64,000 nucleotides of DNA from Variovorax beijingensis (lineage in GTDB: Bacteria > Pseudomonadota > Gammaproteobacteria > Burkholderiales > Burkholderiaceae_C), in the NCBI RefSeq assembly GCF_003951285.1, contig NZ_RXFQ01000001.1, positions 248,001 through 312,000 of the forward strand, in the 5' to 3' direction. The notes below the pieces were generated by a model. That model was not told where the DNA came from, made no database searches, and saw nothing but the letters and a program-made list of their open reading frames with translations. The translations under genes and the position numbers were made by a program. Each line of letters opens with the position of its first letter. The stretch's first letter is position 1. This document shows positions 38,260 through 47,676 of this stretch, piece by piece.

Positions 38260-39105
38260 ATGAACACCACCCGCACCCACTCCATCCCGGCCAGCCAGCC
38301 CGGCGCGCGCGATCCGTTCGGCGCCCACCTGCGGCACTGGCGCACCCGCCGCCGGCTGAGCCAGCTCGACCTGGCACAGGAAGCCGAGGTTTCGACCCGC
38401 CACCTGAGCTATGTGGAGACGGGCCGCGCCGCGCCCAGCCGCGAGATGGTGCTGCGCCTGGCCGAGCGGCTCGACGTGCCGTTGCGCGAGCGCAATGCGC
38501 TGCTGGTGGCCGCGGGCTTCGCGCCGATGTACAGGCAGCGCTCGCTCGACGACCCGGCCATGGCCTCGGCCCGGCGCGCGGTGGACCTGGTGCTCAAGGG
38601 CCATGAGCCGTTCCCTGCCCTGGCCGTCGACCGGCACTGGAACCTGGTGGCGCACAACGCGCTGGTGCCGATGCTGATGGCCGGCGCCGCGCCCGAGCTG
38701 GTGAAGGCGCCCATCAACGTGCTTCGCCTGAGCCTGCATCCGGACGGCCTGGCTTCGCGCATCGCCAATCTCGCGCAATGGCGCGCCCATCTGCTCGAAC
38801 GGCTCCAGCAGCAGATTGCGGCCACCGGCGACACGGTGCTGCAGGCCCTGCACGACGAACTCGAAGCCTATCCCTCCCCCCAGGTGAGCCACGACACACC
38901 CGCCGCGGACACGGACCTTTCGGGCGTCGTGGTGCCTTTTCGGCTGGCCACGCCGAACGGCGTGCTGAGCTTCATCAGCACCACCACCATCTTCGGCACG
39001 CCGGTGGACGTCACTTTGCAGGAACTGGCGGTGGAGTCCTTCTTTCCGGCCGATGCGCAGACGGCCGCGGCGCTGGCTGCGCTGGCGGCGCAGCCGGCTG
39101 GTTGA
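38260..39105 (+). CDS. Helix-turn-helix regulator with MmyB-like ligand-binding domain
   Basis: The 281-residue protein has an XRE-type HTH near residues 24-75 (HLRHWRTRRRLSQLDLAQEA, EVSTRHLSYVETGRAAPSRE), and a C-terminal MmyB-like domain (GHEPFPALAVDRHWNLVAHN near 120, ending VDVTLQELAVESFFPADAQT). MmyB-like domains are thought to bind fatty-acid-type ligands. An ATG nine bases upstream (MRA) is an alternative start. The 3' 95 bases overlap the 3' end of the acyl-CoA dehydrogenase gene on the other strand. Confidence 0.88.
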   Translation: MNTTRTHSIPASQPGARDPFGAHLRHWRTRRRLSQLDLAQEAEVSTRHLSYVETGRAAPSREMVLRLAERLDVPLRERNALLVAAGFAPMYRQRSLDDPAMASARRAVDLVLKGHEPFPALAVDRHWNLVAHNALVPMLMAGAAPELVKAPINVLRLSLHPDGLASRIANLAQWRAHLLERLQQQIAATGDTVLQALHDELEAYPSPQVSHDTPAADTDLSGVVVPFRLATPNGVLSFISTTTIFGTPVDVTLQELAVESFFPADAQTAAALAALAAQPAG

Positions 39106-41269
39106 GCGCCGCGCGCGCCTGCTGCTGCGCGGGGCCTTCGAAGTCGTCGACCTGGATCACCTTGTCGGCGGCCTTGAGATAGGCGAGCGCCAGTTCCGGA
39201 TCGGGCGCCGAGCTTGCGGCCGCCTCGAACGAGCGGGTACGCCGCAGCGCCTTGTTGAGCGCGGCCGCGGTGTCGCCACCGAGCTGCTCGCCCAGTTCCA
39301 TCGCATGCATCAGGTCGCGCAAGCCGCCGGCCGCGGGCTCGCTGAGGTCCGGCGCCAAGCGCTGGACGATGCGCGGATCCGTGCGCAGCAGTTCGGCCAG
39401 CGCCATCAGCTGCACGTCGCGCAGCGGCGCCAGGTGCGCGGTGCGGCGCAGCACCAGCGCGCCGATCACGCGCCGCCCGGTGGTCGGCAGGTTGGCATAA
39501 AGGTCGCGCAGGATCTTCCCCGCCTCGTCCAACTGCAGCCGGATCGCGGCCTGCGCGAAGGGCAGCAATTCGGGCGCCGCATCGACGCGATAGCGCCACA
39601 CGCTGGCACTTGCCAGGTACAGGTGCGCGAGCACGTCGCCCAGCCGCGCCGACAGCAGCTCCATGCGCTTGAGCCGGCCGCCGAGCAGGCCCATGGCCAG
39701 GTCGGCGGTGAGCGCGTACTTGGCGCTCATGCGCGCGATCAGCCGTGCCTCGCGCGCCAGCGCCTCGGGTGGCTCGCCCAGCACGGGCGCGCCGAACAGG
39801 CTGTGCCACAGATTGGTGGCCACGTGCTTGCCATGCGCGACGAGTGCCCGACCCAGCGCCGCCTCGTCGCGCGCCTGCACGGCCGCCATTTCGCTCAGCA
39901 CATGCGGATGGCAGCGGATCGCGCCCTGGCCGAACACGATGAGTGCGCGCGTCAGGATGTTGGCGCCCTCCACCGTGATGGCGATCGGCGCCTGCCGGTA
40001 GGACACGCCAAGCAGGTTCGACGGCCCGGCGATGATGCCCTTGCCGCCCAGGATGTCCATGCCGTGGTTCACGGCGCGCCGACCGGCCTCGGTGAGCTGC
40101 ACCTTGAGGATCGCGCTGGCCACGCTCGGCCGCTCGCCCTTGTCCAGCGCGGCCGCGGTGAAACGCCGCGCCGCATCGCTCGCATAGAGCTCGGCCGACA
40201 TCTGCGCGACCAGGCCCGCAACCGCATGGAATTTGCCGATCGGCAGTCCGAACTGCTCGCGGACCTGCCCATAGCCGTTGCTCACGTAGAGCGCCGTCTG
40301 CTGCATGGCCGAGCCGAGCGCGGGCAGCGAGATGGCGCGGCCCGCGGCCAGGCACTCCATCAGCATGCGCCAGCCCTGGCCCACCTGCTTCTCGCCGCCG
40401 ATCACCCAGTCCACCGGCACGAACACCTGGCGCCCATGGATGGGGCCGTTCATGAAGGCGCTGTCCATCGGGCGATGGCGCCGGCCAATCTCCATGCCTT
40501 CGTGCGGCACCGGAATCAGCGCGCAGGTGATCCCGAGTTCGCGCTCGCCCTCGGGCCTGCTCTCGTCCACCGCATGGAAGGCCAGCCCCACGACGGTGGC
40601 GACGGGCGCGAGCGTGATGTAGCGCTTGTCGAAGTCGACCAGGAAGCCGCGCGTGCGCCGGCCGCCGAATTCGCGCTCGACCATGACGCCGCGGTCCGGA
40701 ATGGCCGCCGCGTCGGAGCCCGCGTAGGGCGAGGTCAGTCCGAAGCATGGGAGCTCTCGGCCATCGGCCAGGCGCGGCAGGTAGCGCACCTTCTGCACGT
40801 CGGTGCCATAGCGAAGCAGCAGCTCCGCGGGCCCGAGCGAGTTGGGCACCATCACGGTCACGGCTGCGGCAATGTTGACGGTGGCGATGCGCGCCACCAC
40901 CGTGGCGTGCGCGTAGTGGCCAAAGCCGAGACCGCCGAATTCCTCGGGAATGATCATTCCGAAGAAGCGCTTGTTGCGCAGGTACCGCCACACCTCGGGC
41001 GGCAGGTCGCGCGCCTGGTCGATGGCGTGGTCGTCGAGCATGCGGCACAGTTCGCGCACCTCGCGGTCGATAAAGGATTGCTCGCGCTCGCTGAGCCGGT
41101 TGGGCCCCATGGCCGAGAGCAGGTCGAAGTCGGGGCGGCCCGAAAACAGCAGGCCTTCGAAGCCGACGGTGCCGGCCTCGAGCGCGGCGCGTTCGGTGTC
41201 GCCGAGCGGCGGCAGCGCCTTGGAAAACGGCTCCATGGCCCATCGGCCGATCAGAGAGGCCAGAGGCAT
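39011..41269 (-). CDS. Acyl-CoA dehydrogenase, FadE-like
   Basis: The 752-residue protein starts MPLASLIGRWAMEPFSKALP after AAGGAGACACGCC (minus strand). The acyl-CoA dehydrogenase domain shows GMIIPEEFGGLGFGHYAHAT, CFGLTSPYAGSDAAAIPDRG and YRQAPIAITVEGANILTRAL; a C-terminal DUF1974-like region follows, as in E. coli FadE. It should oxidise acyl-CoA to trans-2-enoyl-CoA with FAD. The last 25 or so residues are Pro/Arg-rich and encoded in the 95-bp overlap with the convergent regulator gene, suggesting a run-on tail. The upstream neighbour is acnB, beyond a terminator. Confidence 0.9.
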   Translation of the reverse strand: MPLASLIGRWAMEPFSKALPPLGDTERAALEAGTVGFEGLLFSGRPDFDLLSAMGPNRLSEREQSFIDREVRELCRMLDDHAIDQARDLPPEVWRYLRNKRFFGMIIPEEFGGLGFGHYAHATVVARIATVNIAAAVTVMVPNSLGPAELLLRYGTDVQKVRYLPRLADGRELPCFGLTSPYAGSDAAAIPDRGVMVEREFGGRRTRGFLVDFDKRYITLAPVATVVGLAFHAVDESRPEGERELGITCALIPVPHEGMEIGRRHRPMDSAFMNGPIHGRQVFVPVDWVIGGEKQVGQGWRMLMECLAAGRAISLPALGSAMQQTALYVSNGYGQVREQFGLPIGKFHAVAGLVAQMSAELYASDAARRFTAAALDKGERPSVASAILKVQLTEAGRRAVNHGMDILGGKGIIAGPSNLLGVSYRQAPIAITVEGANILTRALIVFGQGAIRCHPHVLSEMAAVQARDEAALGRALVAHGKHVATNLWHSLFGAPVLGEPPEALAREARLIARMSAKYALTADLAMGLLGGRLKRMELLSARLGDVLAHLYLASASVWRYRVDAAPELLPFAQAAIRLQLDEAGKILRDLYANLPTTGRRVIGALVLRRTAHLAPLRDVQLMALAELLRTDPRIVQRLAPDLSEPAAGGLRDLMHAMELGEQLGGDTAAALNKALRRTRSFEAAASSAPDPELALAYLKAADKVIQVDDFEGPAQQQARAALNQPAAPPAQPAPRPSAHRPERRTPPPVPAK

Positions 41270-41413
41270 GGCGTGTCTCCTTGTTCTCCGCGACAAGCGG
41301 CGGATGAAAGCCATTCTTGTCGGCCAGGCCGGCTCTCCCGGCCGGCCGAGGGCGCCCTTGCGTGTCGGAGACGGCCGGGGAGGCAGATAAAAGTGCCACT
41401 CCAGACGCAGGAA

Positions 41414-41433
41414 AGCCCCGCCGTAGCGGGGCT
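41414..41433 (-). terminator. Hairpin terminator downstream of acnB
   Basis: Perfect 8-bp GC stem (AGCCCCGC/GCGGGGCT) with a 4-base loop, followed on the minus strand by only a short T run (TTTCC). It lies 29 bases past the acnB stop. Confidence 0.6.
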
Positions 41434-41461
41434 CCCATCCCATGCGCGAACTGCCTGAGGA

Positions 41462-44050
41462 TCAGGCCGCGACTGCGGCGCCGGCCTCGGTCTTGTAGTC
41501 GTCGATCTTGTCGAAGTTCAGGTACTGGTAGATCTGCGCGCTCGACGCGTCGAGCACGCCCGTGGCGGCCATGTACTCCTCGCGCGTCGGGATGCGGCCC
41601 AGGCGCGAGCAGATCGCGGCCAGCTCGGCCGAACCCAGGTACACGTTGGTGTTCTTGCCCAGGCGGTTCGGGAAGTTGCGGGTGCTGGTCGACATCACCG
41701 TGGCGCCTTCGCGGACCTGCGCCTGGTTGCCCATGCACAGCGAGCAGCCCGGCATTTCGGTGCGCGCACCGGCATTGCCGAACACGCCGTAGTGGCCTTC
41801 CTCGGTGAGCTGCTGCGCGTCCATCTTGGTGGGCGGTGCGATCCACAGCTTGACCGGGATGTCGCGCTTGCCTTCGAGCAGCTTCGATGCGGCGCGGAAG
41901 TGGCCGATGTTGGTCATGCACGAGCCGATGAACACTTCGTCGATCACGGCGCCAGCCACGTCGCTCAGCGTCTTCACGTCGTCGGGGTCGTTCGGGCAGG
42001 CCACGATGGGTTCGTGGATCTCGGCCAGGTCGATCTCGATCACGGCGGCGTAGTCGGCGTCGGCATCGCCCTTGAGCAGTTGCGGGTCCGCAAGCCAGGC
42101 TTCCTGCGCGGCGATGCGGCGCGCCAGCGTGCGGGCGTCGGCATAGCCTTCGGCAATCATCCACTTCATCAGCGTGATGTTGCTGTTGATGTACTCGATG
42201 ATCGGTTCCTTGTTCAGGTGCACCGTGCAGCCGGCGGCCGAGCGCTCGGCCGAGGCGTCGCTCAGTTCGAAGGCCTGTTCGACCTTCAGGTCCGGCAGGC
42301 CCTCGATTTCGAGGATGCGGCCCGAGAAGATGTTCTTCTTGCCCTTCTTCTCGACCGTGAGCAGGCCGCTCTTGATGGCATACAGCGGAATCGCGTTGAC
42401 CAGGTCGCGCAGCGTGACGCCGGGCTGCATCTTGCCCTTGAAGCGCACGAGCACCGATTCGGGCATGTCCAGCGGCATCACGCCGGTGGCGGCCGCGAAG
42501 GCCACGAGGCCGGAGCCCGCGGGAAAGCTGATGCCAATCGGGAAGCGGGTGTGGCTGTCGCCGCCGGTGCCGACGGTGTCGGGCGTGAGCAGGCGGTTGA
42601 GCCAGGAGTGGATCACGCCGTCGCCGGGGCGCAGCGAGACGCCGCCGCGGTTGGCCATGAACTCGGGCAGTTCATGGTGCATCTTGACGTCGACCTTCTT
42701 GGGGTAAGCCGCCGTGTGGCAGAACGACTGCATCACGAGGTCGGCCGAGAAGCCCAGGCAGGCCAGGTCTTTCAGTTCGTCGCGCGTCATCGGGCCGGTG
42801 GTGTCCTGCGAGCCGACCGAGGTCATCTTGGGTTCGCAGTAGGTGCCGGGGCGCACGCCCTGGCCTTCGGGCAGGCCGCAGGCGCGGCCGACCATCTTCT
42901 GCGCGAGCGAGAAGCCCTTCTTGGTGTCGACCGGGCTTTGCGGCAGGCGGAACAGCGTCGACGCCGGCAGGCCCAGCGCCTCGCGCGCCTTGGCCGTGAG
43001 GCCGCGGCCGATGATCAGCGGAATGCGGCCGCCGGCGCGCACTTCGTCGAACAGCACGTCGCTCTTGACCTTGAATTCGGCAATCACCTTGCCGTCCTTC
43101 AGCGCCTTGCCTTCGTAGGGACGCAGCTCGACCACGTCGCCCATGTTCATCTGGCTCACGTCGAGCTCGATGGGCAGCGCGCCCGAGTCTTCCATGGTGT
43201 TGTAGAAGATGGGGGCGATCTTGCCGCCGAGGCAGACGCCGCCGAAGCGCTTGTTGGGCACGAAGGGAATGTCTTCGCCGGTGAACCAGAGCACCGAGTT
43301 GGTGGCGCTCTTGCGCGAGGAGCCCGTGCCGACCACGTCGCCGGCATAGGCCACGAGGTGGCCGCGCGCGCGCAGATCCTCGATGAACTTCACCGGGCCG
43401 CGCTTGCCGTCTTCTTCAGGGACGATGCCGGGACGGGCGTTCTTGTGCATCGCCAGGGCGTGCATCGGAATGTCGGGACGCGTGGTGGCGTCGGGTGCGG
43501 GAGAAAGGTCGTCGGTGTTGATTTCACCGGCCACCTTGAAGATGCTGACCGTGATGCTTTGCGGCACTTCGGGGCGGCTGGTGAACCATTCGGCATCGGC
43601 CCAGCTCTGCAGCACGCCCTTGGCGTGGGCGTTGCCCTTGTCGGCCTTTTCCTTGACGTCGTGGAACTGGTCGAACATCAGCAGGGTTTTCTTCAGGCCC
43701 TCGGCCGCCACGGCGCCGACTTCGGCGTCGTCGAGCAGGTCGATCATCGGGCTGATGTTGTAGCCGCCGAGCATGGTGCCGAGCAGTTCGGTGGCACGCG
43801 CACGCGAGATGAACGCGTTCTTCTCGGTGCCGTGGGCCACGGCCGCCAGGTAGCTCGCCTTGACCTTGGCCGCGTCGTCGACGCCGGCGGGCACGCGATG
43901 GGTGAGCAGATCGAGCAGGAAGGCACCGTCCTTGGCATTCGCGCTCTTGAGGAGCTCGATGGCTTCGGCGGTTTGCTTCGCGCTCAATGGCAGCGGCGGG
44001 ATACCGAGCGCGGCGCGTTCGGCAACATGGTCAACGTAGGCTTGCAACAT
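41462..44050 (-). CDS. acnB: Aconitate hydratase B
   Basis: AcnB is the main TCA-cycle aconitase in proteobacteria. The 862-residue protein starts [20 protein letters not shown] and has the HEAT-like N-terminal region typical of AcnB, then cluster cysteines in [17 protein letters not shown] and [15 protein letters not shown]. The [17 protein letters not shown] segment is also typical. Length matches E. coli AcnB (865). On the minus strand it is last in the order mdh-tam-citE-like-unknown-acnB and is followed by a hairpin. It is separated from acnA by two other genes. Confidence 0.97.
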   Translation of the reverse strand: MLQAYVDHVAERAALGIPPLPLSAKQTAEAIELLKSANAKDGAFLLDLLTHRVPAGVDDAAKVKASYLAAVAHGTEKNAFISRARATELLGTMLGGYNISPMIDLLDDAEVGAVAAEGLKKTLLMFDQFHDVKEKADKGNAHAKGVLQSWADAEWFTSRPEVPQSITVSIFKVAGEINTDDLSPAPDATTRPDIPMHALAMHKNARPGIVPEEDGKRGPVKFIEDLRARGHLVAYAGDVVGTGSSRKSATNSVLWFTGEDIPFVPNKRFGGVCLGGKIAPIFYNTMEDSGALPIELDVSQMNMGDVVELRPYEGKALKDGKVIAEFKVKSDVLFDEVRAGGRIPLIIGRGLTAKAREALGLPASTLFRLPQSPVDTKKGFSLAQKMVGRACGLPEGQGVRPGTYCEPKMTSVGSQDTTGPMTRDELKDLACLGFSADLVMQSFCHTAAYPKKVDVKMHHELPEFMANRGGVSLRPGDGVIHSWLNRLLTPDTVGTGGDSHTRFPIGISFPAGSGLVAFAAATGVMPLDMPESVLVRFKGKMQPGVTLRDLVNAIPLYAIKSGLLTVEKKGKKNIFSGRILEIEGLPDLKVEQAFELSDASAERSAAGCTVHLNKEPIIEYINSNITLMKWMIAEGYADARTLARRIAAQEAWLADPQLLKGDADADYAAVIEIDLAEIHEPIVACPNDPDDVKTLSDVAGAVIDEVFIGSCMTNIGHFRAASKLLEGKRDIPVKLWIAPPTKMDAQQLTEEGHYGVFGNAGARTEMPGCSLCMGNQAQVREGATVMSTSTRNFPNRLGKNTNVYLGSAELAAICSRLGRIPTREEYMAATGVLDASSAQIYQYLNFDKIDDYKTEAGAAVAA

Positions 44051-44132
44051 CTTCTTTTCTCCGGAAACTGGCTGGCTGACGGGCATGCGATACGGCAAGC
44101 AAGAGCCGCGCCGCATCCCGTGTGGGACTCTC

Positions 44133-44684
44133 TTACTTCTTGGCCGCGTCGGCGCCTTCGAACAGGCTCTTGGGCGGGTTCTTCTTCATTTCTTCAGAAA
44201 ATGCGACCTGCTCCGCCGTCTGGCATTCGTCGGCAATGCGCAGGCCCGCCTTCTGGTTCATCAGCATCGACTTGTTGCCCAGCTGCAGCCACATGGCGCC
44301 AGCACGGGGGTCTTCGAGACGGATGGCGCCGGTGCGGCTTTCGACCGGGTGCATGCGGTATTTCACGCCCTTGGTCGACACGTTGAAGAAGCCGGGCTTC
44401 TTCTCGTCGGCCGCCACGGTCACGTCGGCGCCGAGTTCGCACTGGGCCTTGCCGACGGAAACGCGCTGGGCCACGGCCAGGTCGGCTTCGGTCAGCACGA
44501 TGTTGGTTTCATCGACAATGGGCGTGACTTCCTCGACGGCCTTGGCGGCCTTGCGGGTGACCTGCTTCTTGGGGGGCGCCTTCCTGGCCTCGGACTTGGC
44601 GGCCGGCTTGGCAGGGGTGGTCTGCGCGATGGCGGCGAACGGAAGCGCCAGGGCCAGGGTGGCGATCAGGGCAATTTTCTTCAT
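44133..44684 (-). CDS. Predicted secreted protein of unknown function
   Basis: The 183-residue protein starts [20 protein letters not shown] with a classic signal peptide and an AIAQ cleavage context (about residue 20). A basic Ala/Lys/Pro stretch follows, then [21 protein letters not shown]-like core ([20 protein letters not shown]), [20 protein letters not shown] and [19 protein letters not shown]. Two cysteines (in QCELG and DECQT) may form a disulfide. I do not recognise the family. It lies between the CitE-like gene and acnB on the same strand (31 and 82 base gaps), so it may share their transcript. Predicted periplasmic. Confidence 0.75.
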   Translation of the reverse strand: MKKIALIATLALALPFAAIAQTTPAKPAAKSEARKAPPKKQVTRKAAKAVEEVTPIVDETNIVLTEADLAVAQRVSVGKAQCELGADVTVAADEKKPGFFNVSTKGVKYRMHPVESRTGAIRLEDPRAGAMWLQLGNKSMLMNQKAGLRIADECQTAEQVAFSEEMKKNPPKSLFEGADAAKK

Positions 44685-44715
44685 GGATGTTTCCTTGAGG
44701 CTGGATTCGGAAGTT

Positions 44716-45714
44716 TCAGGAGGCCGCGAGTGCAAACCAGGCTTGGGCCTCTGGCGGCAGCGCGCGCCCTGTTGCGTGGGCACGCGCCAGCACTTGCCAG
44801 AAATGGCGATAGCTCGCGCGGTCGTGCAATGTGCCATCAATTTGTGTCGGTGCCCAATTTGCGAGGGCCGCATTTGTAATGATTTTTGTGGCAATTTGAA
44901 TCTGCGCCTCGTCGGGCGCAAAAGCCTCCAGGATGGGCCGGATCTGGTTCGGATGGATGCTCCACATGCGCGTGTAGCCAAATTCGGCGGCCGCCTTGCG
45001 GGCTGCCGTACGCATGGCGCCAGTGTCGTTGAACTCGGTGACCACGCAGTGCGAAGGCACCTTGCCGTAGGCATGCGCGGCGGATGCGATGGCCAGCTTG
45101 GCGCGCACCACCAGCGGATGCGTGAACTGGCCCAGCGCGCCCATGCCATCGGCGGGAATCGCGCCCGCATGGGCGGAAACGAAGTCCATCAGGCCGAAGC
45201 TCAGCGATTGCACGCGCGGATGCGCCGCGATCTCGAACGCGTTGTGCACGGCCAGCGGCGATTCGATCAGCACGTGCAGCGGCAGTGCATCGGCATCGGC
45301 GGCCTCGAGCGCCGCCACCGCCTGCGCCACATCGGCCACGGACTCCACCTTGGGCACCATCAGGTGGCTGAGCCGGTGGCCGGCGCGGCCGGCGATGGTG
45401 ATCACGTCGCCGGCGAAGGCGGGATGGTCCACCGGGTGAACGCGCACGCCCACGCGCATGCCGGGCCTGGCGGCCAGCGCGAGTTCGGTCACCAGCGCGG
45501 CATGCTCCGCCTCGCCGCCCACGGGGGCGCCATCCTCGCAATCGAGCGTGACGTCGAACACGCAGGCGCCGAACTCGTCGGCCATCTCGGCCTGCAGCGC
45601 GAGGCTCTTCTTCATGCGGACTTCGACGCCGCTGTAGTGGTCGCACACGGGCAAGGTAACGGCGCCGGCTTGCGCGCCAAGCAGCACTTCAGCGGGATGA
45701 ACGGCTTTCGTCAT
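44716..45714 (-). CDS. HpcH/HpaI aldolase / citrate lyase beta-like (CitE) protein
   Basis: The 332-residue protein is CitE-like: DVTLDCEDGAPVGGEAEHAA (metal-binding Asp/Glu), HPVDHPAFAGDVITIAG, LMVPKVESVADVAQAV, HVLIESPLAVHNAFEIAAHP and WSIHPNQIRPILEAF, a pattern seen in malyl-CoA/beta-methylmalyl-CoA lyases and thioesterases. No citrate lyase alpha or gamma gene is present, so citrate lyase itself is unlikely. Its ATG overlaps the stop of tam. It lies between tam and the unknown secreted protein gene. Confidence 0.83.
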   Translation of the reverse strand: MTKAVHPAEVLLGAQAGAVTLPVCDHYSGVEVRMKKSLALQAEMADEFGACVFDVTLDCEDGAPVGGEAEHAALVTELALAARPGMRVGVRVHPVDHPAFAGDVITIAGRAGHRLSHLMVPKVESVADVAQAVAALEAADADALPLHVLIESPLAVHNAFEIAAHPRVQSLSFGLMDFVSAHAGAIPADGMGALGQFTHPLVVRAKLAIASAAHAYGKVPSHCVVTEFNDTGAMRTAARKAAAEFGYTRMWSIHPNQIRPILEAFAPDEAQIQIATKIITNAALANWAPTQIDGTLHDRASYRHFWQVLARAHATGRALPPEAQAWFALAAS

Positions 45715-46490
45715 GCTTTCTTCTGCGCCACGATGAACATGCGCGGGAAGGCGAGCAGCCGCTTGCCGTCGGTGCGCACGGGATAGGCCTGGTCCACGCG
45801 GCGCTCGTATTCGGCCAGGTAGCTGGCCTGCAGGTCGGCCGGCAGGCGGTCGACGAAAGGCTTGAGCCCGGTGCCGCGCACCCACTCGACGATGGCCGCG
45901 GCGTTGGCCATGGGGTGCTGGTAGATGGTGTGCCACACATCGACCCTGGCCGCGCCGGGCGCGAGCAGGTCGTAGTAGCCGCCGAGCGGCAACAGCAGGG
46001 TGCGCAGCCGGTCGGCATTGCCGATGGGCTCGGCCCAGGGCGCCTCGGCGGCCACGGCGCGCATCAGGCGGTGCGTGGGCTCTTCGCGGTTGTCGGGCAT
46101 CTGGATGGCGAGCACGCCACCCGGGGCCAGCGCAGCGAACAGGCGCGGAATCAGTTGCTCATGATCCGGCACCCACTGCAGGGCTGCGTTGGCGTAGATG
46201 AGGTCGGGCGCTTGGTCTTGCGGCGCCCAGGTCGCGATGTCGCTCAACTCGAAGCGTGCCTGTGGCAGGCGCTCGCGCGCGCTCGCCAGCATGGCTTCGG
46301 AGTTGTCGGTCCCGACGACTTTCGCCGTCGGGAACCGGTTGGCCAGCAGTTCGGTGGAGTTGCCCGGGCCGCAGCCGAGGTCGACCACGTGGGCCGCTCC
46401 GGACAACGGCACCCGCGCCAGGAGTTCCTGTGCGGGGCGGGTGCGCTCGTCCTCGTAGCGACGGTAGAGCGCGGGATTCCAGTCGAGCAT
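45711..46490 (-). CDS. tam: Trans-aconitate 2-methyltransferase
   Basis: Tam methylates trans-aconitate with S-adenosylmethionine, removing a by-product that inhibits aconitase. The 259-residue class I methyltransferase starts [20 protein letters not shown] and has the SAM motif [37 protein letters not shown] and [16 protein letters not shown], all typical of Tam. It lies 15 bases downstream of mdh and overlaps the CitE-like gene by four bases, within a group of citric-acid-cycle genes. Length is normal. Confidence 0.93.
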   Translation of the reverse strand: MLDWNPALYRRYEDERTRPAQELLARVPLSGAAHVVDLGCGPGNSTELLANRFPTAKVVGTDNSEAMLASARERLPQARFELSDIATWAPQDQAPDLIYANAALQWVPDHEQLIPRLFAALAPGGVLAIQMPDNREEPTHRLMRAVAAEAPWAEPIGNADRLRTLLLPLGGYYDLLAPGAARVDVWHTIYQHPMANAAAIVEWVRGTGLKPFVDRLPADLQASYLAEYERRVDQAYPVRTDGKRLLAFPRMFIVAQKKA

Positions 46491-46505
46491 GCCGGCCGAT
46501 CCTGC

Positions 46506-47492
46506 TCAGATCAGGTGCGCAACGCCGGCCTGTTCGCCTTGCAGCTCTTCCAGCGTCTTGTTGATGCGTTCCTGGCTGAATGCGTCGATTTCCAGGCCTT
46601 CGACCAGCTTGTACTCGCCGTTTTCACAGGTGACCGGGAAGCCGAACATCGTGTCCTTCGGAATGCCGTACTGGCCGTCCGACGGAATGCCCATGGTGAC
46701 CCACTTGCCGTTGGTGCCCAGGGCCCAGTCGCGCATGTGGTCGATGGCGGCGTTGGCGGCCGAGGCGGCCGACGACAGGCCGCGGGCCTCGATGATGGCC
46801 GCGCCGCGCTTGCCGACGGTCGGCAGGAAGGTGTTGGCGTTCCATTCCTGGTCGTTGATCATCTTGGCGACGCTGTCGCCCTTGATGGTGGCAAAGCGGT
46901 AGTCGGCGTACATCGTGGGCGAGTGGTTGCCCCAGACGACGAGCTTTTCGATGTCGGCCACGGCCTTGCCGGTCTTGGCAGCGATCTGGCTGGCGGCGCG
47001 GTTGTGGTCCAGGCGCAGCATGGCGGTGAAGTTCTTGCGCGGCAGGTCGGGAGCGCTCTTCATCGCGATGTAGGCGTTGGTGTTGGCCGGGTTGCCGACC
47101 ACCAGCACCTTGACGTTGCGGCTGGCCACGGCGTTGAGCGCCTTGCCCTGCGCCGTGAAGATGGCGCCGTTGACGGCCAGCAGCTCGGCACGTTCCATGC
47201 CCGGGCCGCGCGGACGCGAACCGACCAGAAGGGCGTAGTCGGCGTCCTTGAAGGCGGTCATCGGGTCGCCGTGGGCTTCCATGCCGGCCAGCAGCGGGAA
47301 GGCGCAGTCGTCGAGTTCCATCATCACGCCCTTGAGCGCCTTCTGGGCCTTCTCGTCGGGGATCTCGAGCAGCTGCAGGATGACCGGCTGGTCCTTGCCG
47401 AGCATTTCGCCGGACGCGATACGGAACAACAGGGCGTAACCGATTTGGCCGGCGGCACCGGTGACGGCAACGCGGACGGGTTTTTTGCTCAT
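46506..47492 (-). CDS. mdh: Malate dehydrogenase
   Basis: Mdh oxidises malate to oxaloacetate with NAD+. The 328-residue protein has the Rossmann motif [63 protein letters not shown] and the catalytic His in [14 protein letters not shown]. This is the beta-proteobacterial (cytosolic-type) Mdh, distinct from the E. coli form. Divergent from gntR; a TAAAAT -10 candidate and three half-sites of an operator lie upstream. It heads a minus-strand series mdh-tam-citE-like-unknown-acnB. Confidence 0.97.
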   Translation of the reverse strand: MSKKPVRVAVTGAAGQIGYALLFRIASGEMLGKDQPVILQLLEIPDEKAQKALKGVMMELDDCAFPLLAGMEAHGDPMTAFKDADYALLVGSRPRGPGMERAELLAVNGAIFTAQGKALNAVASRNVKVLVVGNPANTNAYIAMKSAPDLPRKNFTAMLRLDHNRAASQIAAKTGKAVADIEKLVVWGNHSPTMYADYRFATIKGDSVAKMINDQEWNANTFLPTVGKRGAAIIEARGLSSAASAANAAIDHMRDWALGTNGKWVTMGIPSDGQYGIPKDTMFGFPVTCENGEYKLVEGLEIDAFSQERINKTLEELQGEQAGVAHLI

Positions 47493-47591
47493 GGGAAGAC
47501 TCCAGAAGATGGTGAAACGGTATCGGCGGGCGCGCGTGGCGCCGATGGTCCTGCAGGGCGGGAATCCTTCCCGCGGCGCAGGCCGGCCCGC

Positions 47592-47597
47592 ATTTTA
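47592..47597 (-). promoter_or_regulatory. Possible -10 of the mdh promoter
   Basis: TAAAAT on the minus strand, about 100 bases before mdh. The region 17 bases further upstream falls next to the GTCTTAT half-sites, so a bound GntR protein would interfere with polymerase. No clean -35. Confidence 0.3.
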
Positions 47598-47616
47598 AGC
47601 CGATTCGATGAGCCTC

Positions 47617-47637
47617 GTCTTATGTCTTATATAAGAT
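47617..47637. promoter_or_regulatory. Likely GntR operator between mdh and gntR
   Basis: Two tandem GTCTTAT heptamers (47617-47623 and 47624-47630) are followed directly by an inverted ATAAGAT (47631-47637); 47625-47636 is the perfect palindrome TCTTATATAAGA. It sits in the mdh-gntR gap in a GC-rich background, so chance is unlikely. Confidence 0.6.
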
Positions 47638-47676
47638 ATGCTCCAAGGTTCCGCCACGGCGCATCCCACCGCTGCC

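Noticed and set aside
39053-41458. Long open frame on the plus strand opposite the acyl-CoA dehydrogenase gene
   Set aside because: Arg/Ala/His-rich translation without family motifs; a shadow of the GC-rich codons of the real minus-strand gene.
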